Origin: Amorphophallus konjac
Taxonomy: Eukaryota > Streptophyta > Magnoliopsida > Alismatales > Araceae
DNA: 64,000 nt
Assembly: GCA_022559845.1 (NCBI GenBank)
Contig: CM040123.1
Coordinates: 322,009,933-322,073,932, forward strand
Reading direction: 5' to 3'
Shown here: positions 55,399 through 64,000 of the stretch, piece after piece
Position numbering within the stretch: position 1 is the stretch's first letter
Layout: every line of letters begins with the position of its first letter
Position numbers and translations under genes: made by a program
The notes under the pieces: model-generated
What the model was told of the DNA's origin: nothing
The model's database searches: none
The model's input: only the letters and a program-made list of their open reading frames with translations

Positions 55399-58279
55399 AT
55401 GGAAGGTGAACATCCGCGATGCTCAAAATGGCGCGTCGTCCGCGGCCATCCAAGATCACGCACGGAGGAGGAGCGAACGCCCCCTCCCGTGGAAGAGAAC
55501 GCCAACTCGGAGGCGACCGTCTTGGCCCGGCTCGAAGGGGACGAAATGGAGATCCCCCCCGATGAAACCGAAGAGGTTGAAGGCGCCCCGGCGGCCGAGG
55601 AAGTAGCGACAGAGCCTGTTGGCGGCGTGGCGGCCCGAAAACGGCGAGTGGTAAGAAAACCGCCCCAATCTTGTTTTCTTTTGATTTTTTCTTGTTTTTC
55701 CTTTCAGATGTGATAAAAACGGAAGGGGGGATGCCCTCAAAATGTAGGGCAGAATGCCCAAGGATTGAAATTGGGGAATGAGGGGTCGCCCCCTACCTGT
55801 AGAAGATGAACGCGCTATATCTTCATAGCGCGTTCTTGAAGAACGCGCTATGTCGATATAGCGCGACAAAGAACATCATGCTAGTTTTTTTCTAGTTTCT
55901 GATTTTTTCTTTTGTTTGATGAACACAAATTGATGCCTTCTTGCTTTTATGTTGTGTGCAGGGTGTGGAGGGTGCAGTCCTTGCCCGAAATTTCATGGAC
56001 ATTGGTTCGGGCCGCCTACTCCGCACTGCCGGAGTTTCAACGGACCCGCCTCCACCGAATGGGCTTCGGGGAGTTCCTAGAGATCGAGGTGCTGAGAGTG
56101 GATGTGGGACTGATAAGGGCTCTGAAAGCCAGATGGGACACAGGGTGCAAGGCCTTCCTCTTCCCCTGGGGTCATATGATCCCGACTCTAGAGGATGTCA
56201 CTCGCATCACCGGGCTGCGGGTGCATGGATCAGCAGTGACGGGCTGTACTTACCCCGACTACCGGGAGATGGCGCGTAGACTGCTAGGTTTGGAATTGGA
56301 GGGGACTGGCCGGACCTCGCTAGTGTCGAGGATTGCTTTGCAGGAGAGTCTCGGCCTGTTCCACACGCAGAGGGAGGTTGGTGAGACCTTGACAGCTCAT
56401 GAGAAGAGGTTAGAGGCTGGAGCCAGAGAGAGTTTCACGACTGAGGCAGGCCCACAGGCAGACATGGAGCTGAGGAGGTTTCTCATCTTGATGATAGGCA
56501 AGCTGCTCCTAGCGACCCAGGGTGATGCAGTGAGCTGCCGCTTTCTACCCCTACTAGAGGATCTGGACAGAGTCGGACGGTATGCTTGGGGTGCGGCAGT
56601 CCTTGCCCACTTGTTTGATAGCTTCGGCATCTCTTCACTCCAGTCTTCACTCGGGGGGTTCTACCCTCTACTTCAGGTATCTCTCTAAACCTTAAACTCC
56701 AATGATTAAGTTATGCACTTTCCTCTTATATTGATCACGTGAGTTGCATTTCAGGTTTGGAGTTATCTATATCTCCCTACCCTCAGGCGCGCTTGGGAGG
56801 ATCGGGGAGATCTACTGCCCTTGGCCAGACGATGGACCCCTACACGAGATGGCCGATCTCTGAAGGACCAGGTCACCCATATTCAGGAGACGCTAGACAT
56901 GATGCCCCATATAGAGGTAAGATTTAATTGTGAAATTGAATTATTTATAAGTGGAATCGAGGGCAATGATAAATTGAATTATGCAGGTGGACTGGACTCC
57001 CTACCAGAGGGATATCGGGGTGATGCCTTGGGTGGAGGCGGCCATCCCATACTTTGGGAGAGAGATCTGGTTACATGCCCTCAACCTGGTCGAGCCCCTA
57101 TATCATAGACTGATCATGAGGACACTAGGGCTCCACCAGGCGGTAGTAGAGTTCCCGACCCAGGCGACGGACCCACGACCTGGGCGACGTTTTCGAGGCC
57201 TCCAGGGGACAGATGACTGGCGGCAGCGAGCTCGAGAGCAGTTGGCAGATTGGAAGAGGCGCGGCCGAGCAGTCCCTGCGGGAGCGGATTCAGATGATGC
57301 CTATCTCCAGGCCTACTCCCAGGCATACGGCAGCCGAGTCTATCAGAGCGCTCGCGGACAGGTATGCTTTTAATTTACTTGCACTTCCATTTATAAAACC
57401 TGGTTATTCAATATGTGACCAACATGTGTTATTGCAGTTTGACATAGAGGGGAGACTGGCCATGGCACAGGGACTCCTCGACTCCACAATCCGGCAGCGG
57501 GAGGATCTCCAGCATACCGTTGATGAGTTGGTAAGAACCTGTAATTTAGAATGATTCGGATTTGAATTTCAATTAATGGTAATGCTTTCTTTTCAGCGCG
57601 AGGAGCTGGAGGCAGTCCGATCCTCGCACGGCGCTTCATCCTCTACTCAGCCCGTCTGCGACCACACCGAGCTAGAGAGCCAGCTCGCCAGTGCAGTGGC
57701 TCGGGCAGAGGCAGCCGAGGCCTCCCTGCAGGAGAGAGTAAGCAATCTTGTTCTTTTAATCTTAGTCTCAGAGATTTATCAATTATCATTTATTGATCAA
57801 GATTTTGGATGCAGGAACAGGACCTGCGCGTGGCAGAAGTAGAGCTGAGCCGCCGAGATGCAGAGGAGCTTCCCCGAGATGTGATAGAGCTACGCGCCCT
57901 TCTTGGCATGGAGAGGAGCGAACGACAGAGGGAGAGGGAGGAGCGAGACAGAGAGCGAGTGGAGCGTGAGCTGGAGAGAGTACAGTTGATTACCAGATTG
58001 GGAATGGCTGAGCAGCGGGCGAAGGATGCGGAGGGTCGTTATCGGCGAGGGCGTGAGCGGGCCCAGCGCGAGGGATACTCCCGAGCTTACTCGAGTACTG
58101 ATTATTTAGTTACCTCCTCTGAGCACCAGAGGAGGGAAGATGCTGAGAGGGGAGCACATGGTGACAGGGTTTCAGCTTCTCGGGGACAGATGGCTCCTCC
58201 TAGGTCTTCGCGGGGAGGACAGGAGGAGGCTGAGAGTTCACGTAGAGGGGGAGACCAGGAGGGTCGAGGGGAGAGCTGA
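55399..58279 (+). CDS. Plant mobile domain (PMD) protein, seven exons, apparently intact
   Basis: Predicted exons: 55399-55650, 55978-56676, 56755-56916, 56987-57361, 57438-57530, 57597-57737 and 57815-58279. Lengths are 252, 699, 162, 375, 93, 141 and 465, all multiples of three, so every intron is in phase 0. Donors are GTAAG or GTAT types and every acceptor is CAG. The product is about 728 residues: an acidic head (1-84), then the PMD over exons 2-4 with WDTGCKAFLFPWGHMIPTLE, DVTRITGLRVHG and LVEPLYHRLIMRTLGL words, then charged coiled-coil-like segments (497-670) and a Gly/Ser/Arg-rich end. PMDs occur in MAIN/MAIL1-type nuclear proteins and in transposable elements; the biochemical role is not established. 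An in-frame ATG at 55252 could add 49 residues. The acceptor of exon 2 (55977 rather than 55961) was chosen to keep frame. It lies antisense to W. Confidence 0.85.
55808..55867. repeat. 22-nt CGCG modules inside PMD intron 1
   Basis: Two modules are joined by TTGAA: CGCGCTATATCTTCATAGCG plus CG, then CGCGCTATGTCGATATAGCG plus CG. Arms extend to GAACGCGCTA/TAGCGCGTTC in the first. Confidence 0.85.
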
Positions 58280-58680
58280 GAGATTGTTGTATCCACTCTC
58301 ATTTTGTACTCTTTTGACATGTTATAGTGGAATGAGATAGTCTTTGATACTTGTTGCACTTCTTGTGATTTGTTCTTTATTTTGCGTGCCTCTACAAAAG
58401 GATGCCATCAGAAATGTAATTCGATTTTTTTTGGATTTTTTTAAAATATGCAAATTTTTATAATTTTTTGAAAAGAATAATTTTTTTTTGTTTTTTTGGA
58501 AATATATGAATTTTTTTGGAATTTTTGACAATATTCAATTTTTTTAGAATTTTAGGAATATTCAAATTTTTATGTGGAATTTTTGGCAATATTCAAATTT
58601 TTATATGGAGTTTTTGGCAATATTCAAATTTTTATATGGAGTTTTTGGCTTAGACCTTGCTAATGCAGCATCAATGGATG
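58280..58680. other. AT-rich downstream region of the PMD gene
   Basis: The region is poly-T rich and includes three 31-base tandem units (58559-58649). It probably provides the 3' end of the PMD transcript. No classical AATAAA signal close to the stop was identified. Confidence 0.4.
58559..58649. repeat. 31-base tandem repeat, about 2.9 copies
   Basis: Units start at 58559, 58590 and 58621 with TATTCAAATTTTTATATGGA or one-base variants, ending TTTTTGGC. The preceding 120 bases hold diverged relatives. Confidence 0.85.
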
Positions 58681-59940
58681 TTTTAAACCACTGGCTAGGG
58701 GTCCTTGTTCCTTCCCCTTTTGCTTAAAACTGCCGAAAGCTGGGTGTGCATTGGAGGTGGCGCCCTATAACTGACTGCCCTTGATTAACGGTGCCCCTAC
58801 CAAGGCCATACCCGAGAAATATTCGGTCTTAAAGGGAGAAGAGAAGAATAATTGGAGATAAGCTTTATGCGAGATGGGAGATGTCAGGACTTGAATTCCT
58901 TCCAAGGTATTTCCCCTCAAAGAGGTAGTCTGTTGTGTCGGGGCTTTGTGCCTTTGATTTTTAGACCCTTGACATGCATACGACCAGGGTTTTCCCTGCG
59001 GGGACTTTGCCACTCTTGTCATGCCACAATTCATACTTTTGTATTTATCGAAATTCTGATTTGATTTTCATAATAGCCCTTTTGGCGAGATGTATATCAT
59101 GAAAACTCATATGAAAACTCATATTGATTTTGGGTCAAGACTGCCCCTATTTGAGACTCCTCTCGTATTGGGGAATACCCTGATTGGGTCATCTCATCCG
59201 TCAACCTCTTGCCCCTGCACGCGGCCGAGTAAAGAAGAGAAAAGACTTTCAGGAATTCTCATGGCATGGCCAAAGTAGCAACGGTGTTTTATCAAGGAGC
59301 CGGCTAAAGGGCGCCGTGAAGTGTGTGCGGTGCCCAGCTAAGGGTCGCTCTTAACAAGCGGGGAGAGAATGTTGAATTCCCAGCGCGGGGTTCTTATTAA
59401 CCAAAGGTGCTGCAGAAGCAAGCCTGAAGACCCTTTTTTTTCTTTTAACATAATTTAATTAAACAAAAGCCTAAGATAATGGTCTAAAACACCACTTTTA
59501 ATCTTGTTAAGAAGCACTTCATTTTGAAAATCATGCGTGAAGTAATGAGATAATGATATCATAAAAAAACGTACTTACGCCAACATACTACCTTGCAACT
59601 TTTATTGAAACAACTGCCAGATGCGATGTTGATCATCATGGGATTTGTCCTCTTAAAGGGTTTAAAGTGGCTTAACAAGAAGGAGTGGTGCTCAGACCAG
59701 ACTCAGACGAATAAGGAGAAAAGGAAGAGAGATAAGGGCTAGAACTCCCTCACTAAGGTGTAAAGACCCTGATTACATGGAACAGTCTACAAAAGAAGCT
59801 AAAAATTAAGAAGAGGAGTGAGGACTAAAGCCTCAGAAGCAGTGGGAGAAAGGGCAGATGCCCAAGGCAGTGGATGTGGAAGAAGTTGGGTCGGACCCAT
59901 GATCAGGAGGAATTAGGAGAAGAAATTGATAGACGGAAAG
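58681..59940. other. W internal spacer, no gene seen
   Basis: Short frames on both strands show no family features. The region separates the convergent PMD gene and W polyprotein. Confidence 0.5.
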
Positions 59941-59980
59941 AGGCAGATCCGGAGATAGAGGAGGAGAATCATGATAGGAG

Positions 59981-60434
59981 GAATCCGGAGGCTCCGGAGG
60001 GATAAAATATCGAGGGACGCGGTGCCCTGGGAAAAAATAGGGAAAAAGATGATGGAAAAGGAGGAAGAAAATGAAGGATGTGATGTCCCGGAGGAGCAGA
60101 AAGATGAATCAGAAGAAAGATGGAGGGTCCGGAGGTTCCGGGGGAATGGAATTAGAAGGGTCAGGATGTTCCTGAAAGAAGATAGAAAGAACAAGATGGA
60201 AAATCCGGAGGTTCCGGAGGGGGAAGATACCATGGGACGTGATGCCCAAGGGAAAGAAAACGATCCGGAGGTTCCGGAATAGTGGAATCAGAAGGGGCGT
60301 CATGCCTTAAGAGGAGGGATAAAATACTTGGAGGTTCCAGGGACATAGCAAGAAAGGGGACGCGATGCCCCAGGGAGAGTGGGTTGGAAGAGGATGAAGA
60401 TGATGGGAAGTGCGGAATATCCGGAGGTTCCGGA
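59981..60434. repeat. TCCGGAGGTTCCGGA palindromic array
   Basis: The word or a close variant occurs at about 59984, 60128, 60204, 60264, 60328 and 60420. GGGACGYGATGCCC-type words lie between several of them. On the minus strand it encodes repeated PEPPD and LGH(H/R)VP words at the end of the W polyprotein frame. Confidence 0.8.
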
Positions 60435-62856
60435 TGGCGGGGAAGATACGGGTCCGGAAACCTGGGAAAGAAGAAGTGCAAATGTATGCGAATGAAATGC
60501 AACAGATGCGATGAATGCATGGATGCAACTGAATGTATGAGATGCAAAGAATATGAAGGACATGAAGGGTGAGAGGATGAGATCCCCCTCCTTACCCTTG
60601 GAGTGGCCCATGAAGAAAATGTGATAGACAAGAATGTGGATGACATTGAACAGAAGGTGGACGAAATAGTGGAAGGCCCCTTAGCACCAAGATAACCACC
60701 CCTCCATGGCAATGAAAGTGTATAGCTAATTGGCCCAGTAGATAAAGCACAAGCCCATGATGAAGCTTCAATGGTAAACGACAACTCCCTTGTAGAGTGG
60801 GAAGCAATAGTGCAAGGGAGTTGGAAAGTCGGGATAGGAAGCATTGTGTTGCCCAGGGGTTGTGGTGTATAGGGAGTGTTGAACAAAATGGTCATGTGCC
60901 CCTTGTATGGAAGAATGGGTTTAAGATCTGAAAGTTGGAACAAGGGGTGCCCTGCCCGGCCCTTGGGCACAAACTTACACGGCATCAAAGTTTGACATTC
61001 TCTCTTAGTGAGCAGTGGCGGGAACTTAGCCTCTTCGACCATGCTTGGCACAACAACCCGGATCGGCATCCGGCATATAAACTCTTGCATCTTGAATAGC
61101 ACGGCCGTGGCCAAATCCTTCTTGCCCGGCTCTTGATCATCTTTGGCACATGTGCTTGACGAAAGCCCCCCATTCCGAGTGGTAGAGGAAGGCAAAGCGG
61201 AGGCGAAAGGTTCCATGGACGGTGGAGGTATAATGGAAGGGGTTGAAGAAAGGGTGAGTGGAAGCGAAGGTTCAAACACGTTGGGCTTCTCCCTTTGCTC
61301 GGAAGCAGTCGGGGTTTGCTCGAGTGTAAAAAGGGGTGGATCTTGCTCTGGACTAGCCACGGGTAAGGGTGAAGGGTTAAGTAATGGAATAGGGGTAATA
61401 GGCATAGTGGGTTTTGGAGTTAAAGGGATAATGGAGGGTTGAGGTGGTGAACAAAGAGGAGTAGTAATAGAAGGCTCGAAGGAGACCGGCGTAGTGGAGG
61501 GTGGTGGAGGCTCGACGGAGGCCGATGGGATGGAGACGATTGGTGTGGTTACGGGAGGTGTGAGCGAAGAAGGTTTAGTGCGTTGAGAATGCCGGATGGG
61601 GCGAGCGGTGTTAGGGATAGAATGTGACTCATGGTGTGGCGGTGTGGGTGATTGGAATGTCGACCCATCATCGTAACACCAAGAGGTCTCATAAATGGGG
61701 GTTGGATCGGGGACTGTGGCTTCGTCCTGAGCAAGGGGTTCATCAAGTGGTAGTGGAGGAAGAGGGAAGCGAAGAAAACTCGGAAGGGGTGCTTCTTGAG
61801 GAGCTTCGTCGTCATGTGCCGTCTTGAATTCTTCAACTGCCGGTTCTTCATTATCGAGTTCAAGTGGATGCCACGGTGGAGATGTATTAGTAGGTGGTGG
61901 AATGTAATGGTATTGCAGATGATGTGGTGAATGCAAGTGTGAATGCGTAGGCGGAGGCGGAGGGCCATATGAATGAACGGGGTGAATGGGTGGAGAATGG
62001 ACAACGTCCGCTTGAACGTTGAAATCTGCCGGCTCTTACTTGCTTGAACTGTCGACGCCGTAGTCGTCTCTCCTATCCTTCCAATCTTTCTCCATCTTTG
62101 TAATGTCGTTCAGAGCGGCGTGGAGGGAATTGACTGGAGTTGGAGGAGCGGGCCGTGGGCTCGTAACCCTCTTTAATTGTTCCTCTAACGAAGTGACTTT
62201 GTCGAGAAGCGTTTGTTGAAGGGGTGTGACCTGAGTAACAGAGGGTTGGCAGGGCCTTGAAGGAGGAGCCGCACAAAAAGGCCATGGAAGGGGATTAATG
62301 GGATGACCCATAGAAGAACCCAGATGGGCCGGGTTGCAAGGAATAAATGGGCCTTGGGGCCGTGGTGGAGGAGGAATAAAAGGAGGCGGGTGACGGGCCA
62401 CCCGAGGAGAAGTGTGAATAGGAGGAGATGGGTGATGGGCTACCCGAGTAGGAATGTGAATCGAAGAGGGAAGTGGGTGATGGGCCACCCGCATAGGATT
62501 GGAAGGAGGATGAGAGGAATGAGATGCACCCTCAACAACGGCCTTAAGGGCTTGGATTTGTTGAGGGGTGAGATGATCTAATGCATGCAAGATCTGGGAG
62601 ACCTTCTCATCGTCGGGAGGAGACGGTCCCGTAGGAGTAGTGGCTCGCAATGGAATCGAGGGGCCATGAATTGGATATTGCCCATGGGCGGGACAACACC
62701 ATGAGAATGAGGGCGTGGTCCCTTGAAAATATGGTGAGAATTATGATGAATATGTTGAGATTGAGGGGAATAAGATGTGCTAGGTTGATCACCCTCATGA
62801 ACATTAATTGAGTTAAACATGTTGACTTTCTTATCAAGGTAATCCAAACAATTCAA
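60161..62856 (-). pseudogene. W sense polyprotein, proline-rich, unrecognised
   Basis: One minus-strand frame runs 62650-60161 with a single TAA at 62036. A frame change near 62650 links it to an upstream part starting at 62856. In order: a Gln/His/Ser-rich head; LTPQQIQALKAVVEGA; three ~15-residue RVAHHP or RVARHP repeats; a LLDKVTSLEEQLKRV helix; a long Pro/Ser/Thr region; a folded-looking block with PSMVEEAKFPPLLTKRECQ and FQLSDLKPILPYKGH; then Ser/Pro repeats. Its position next to the primer site is that of gag, but no capsid or zinc-knuckle motif is seen. Function unknown. Confidence 0.5.
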
Positions 62857-63384
62857 TATGCAATCTCAACAGCACACAGAGATAGCAAACAAGTTGGGAT
62901 GGTTACCTTTGATTTCTTTTGTTTGAACCTTGGTGAATTAATGATTTTTAACAAATTGATGTGATCACTCAAGTGATGAACCTAGTTTCAAATGTGATTT
63001 TCTCCGGTGCCAACTAGGAACACTCTCTCACCATGCGTAGGCCAACTAAACCCGGGACTTCAAAGGTACAACCTGCCCGGCGTCCGTGAGGGAATCCACA
63101 GGTGCGAGGACTTACGGAGGTCTTGGAAAAGGAATTTCCGGTCCAAAGAGACGGAATGCTCAATGGAGGGTTGTTCCAATTCCAAGAAGGGTGTGTGGAA
63201 TCCTAGTGTAGAGAGAGGAGGTCTCTCAAACCAAATGCAAAGATGAATGCCATGCTATGCAAAAACATCTAAACTAGAACTGATAAATAAAACAAAAATA
63301 TGTAAGTACACAGCAAGAAATATACAAGATGCCACCAGAGATGAACCCCAACAGAAGGTGTACCTGAGAATACCCTCAGGTGAT

Positions 63385-63442
63385 GAACGCGCTATATGTC
63401 CCCAGCGCGATCTACAGAAAGCGCTATGGACACTTAGCGCGA
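63385..63442. repeat. 22-nt CGCG modules near the W primer site
   Basis: Two modules: CGCGCTATATGTCCCCAGCG plus CG, and AGCGCTATGGACACTTAGCG plus CG. They are slightly diverged but keep the 22-nt length. Confidence 0.8.
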
Positions 63443-63540
63443 TCAACGACAGTGGGGGAAAAGCCCAAAAATCAAATAAACACACACACTGATATATGGA
63501 CAAGCAGGCAACTAGAAGCACGAACGTGGTAGCACAAAGC

Positions 63541-63559
63541 GTCCCACCGTGATCGCCAA
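63541..63559 (-). promoter_or_regulatory. W primer-binding site (probable)
   Basis: The minus strand reads TTGGCGATCACGGTGGGAC, starting two bases after the LTR end TCTACA. It shares TGGC and CGGTGGGA with the X primer site. The tRNA is not identified. Confidence 0.6.
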
Positions 63560-63561
63560 TT

Positions 63562-64000
63562 TGTAGATCATGAATTTATGAACACCCCCAAAATTGATGA
63601 ATTTGCCTTTTAGCAAGATAATCTAGCAAGATAAAAGCGCTAAAGTCGATGATAAAAGAGGGGGTGAAACATGCATTAATAAGATCCGTGATCGCCACTG
63701 AGGCCGGAAACATGCCAAATAATAAAAGACTAAAATAGGGGCATGCTACATACCTCAGAAATTCATGAGGGGGGGCCAACCGTAGGCCTAAAGATGAACG
63801 CGCTATATCGTCCTAGCGCGTTCTTCAGGTCGCGCTAGTAACATATAGCGCGATATCAGACAGGAAGCGGGCTTATTTGGATTCGTTCCTTCCTTGCTCC
63901 AAGGCCGGCCTAGGTGCAAGGGCTCCACGTATTAGTCTTCTAGTGCCTGCAAACAATCATAAACAACAAACAAAAGGCCCATTAGATCGAGATTTTAGTA
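63562..64000 (-). repeat. W 5' LTR (right), leaves the window
   Basis: The visible 439 bases match 52702-53140. The module pair is at 63798-63854 with intact CpGs, whereas the left copy has two transitions in one arm. Confidence 0.92.

Larger units (their letters stand above)
52702..64000 (-). mobile_element. W: large non-autonomous Tat-like element carrying an antisense PMD gene
   Basis: LTRs start at 52702 and 63562 with TGTAGATCATGAATTTATGA; the visible LTR is 1420 bases with perfect TGTAGA/TCTACA ends. The minus orientation is shown by the primer-site-like sequence at the right, the polypurine tract at the left, and a minus-strand TATA box in the LTR. The expected total is about 12.3 kb, and the right LTR leaves the window. 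The internal 9.4 kb has a sense polyprotein (60161-62856) and an antisense seven-exon PMD gene (55399-58279). No RT, RNase H, integrase or protease motif is seen. Confidence 0.9.

Overview
The window is nuclear DNA of a flowering plant and consists almost entirely of nested LTR retrotransposons. I see no ordinary single-copy host gene, no tRNA, rRNA or CRISPR array. The evidence is the mix of plant retroelement lineages: Ty3/gypsy Tekay/Del-, Athila- and Tat-like elements, a Ty1/copia Sirevirus-like element, and a plant mobile domain (PMD) gene, which needs spliceosomal introns. I cannot name the species.

Layout, left to right, with labels used throughout. 1-1397: degenerate TGTAYAGACTT array and short repeats. 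X1 (minus strand, Tat-like): decayed gag polyprotein 1398-4334, leader ORF 4758-5340, primer site near 5447-5463, and an LTR split into 5468-5670 and 17123 to about 20493. T (5671-17122, plus): Tekay/Del chromovirus with two 3.4 kb LTRs, gag and pol full of stops, nested in the X1 LTR. Z (minus, Athila-like): 20494-38247, interrupted by L, a solo LTR (24031-27102, target duplication AAGGG), and by V (30856-38126, target duplication AGAAA), a minus-strand element with gag and a chromodomain-like tail but no visible reverse transcriptase or integrase. Y (38248-39831, plus): gag fragment related to X. S (39832-47346, plus): Sirevirus-like element with gag only. X2 (47347-52701, plus): second member of the X family, 3.7 kb LTR, leader ORF and gag start. 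W (52702 to beyond 64000, minus): large element interrupting the X2 gag.

W is the most interesting element. It has no visible pol, encodes an unrecognised proline-rich polyprotein in its own sense direction, and carries on the opposite strand an apparently intact seven-exon PMD gene (about 728 codons, every intron in phase 0, every junction GT-AG). Because the gene is antisense to the element's genomic RNA, its introns can survive retrotransposition.

The second theme is a structural signal that ordinary annotation would miss. T, L and W, three unrelated families, each carry many copies of a family-specific palindromic module with conserved CpG-containing arms, a variable centre and nearly constant length: 25 nt in T, 21 nt in L, 22 nt in W. 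S, X1 and X2 carry other CpG palindromes in their LTRs. Constant length with a variable centre suggests a bipartite site for a dimeric protein or a structured RNA or DNA hairpin.

All element classes are based on reading motifs by eye. No alignment or database search was run.
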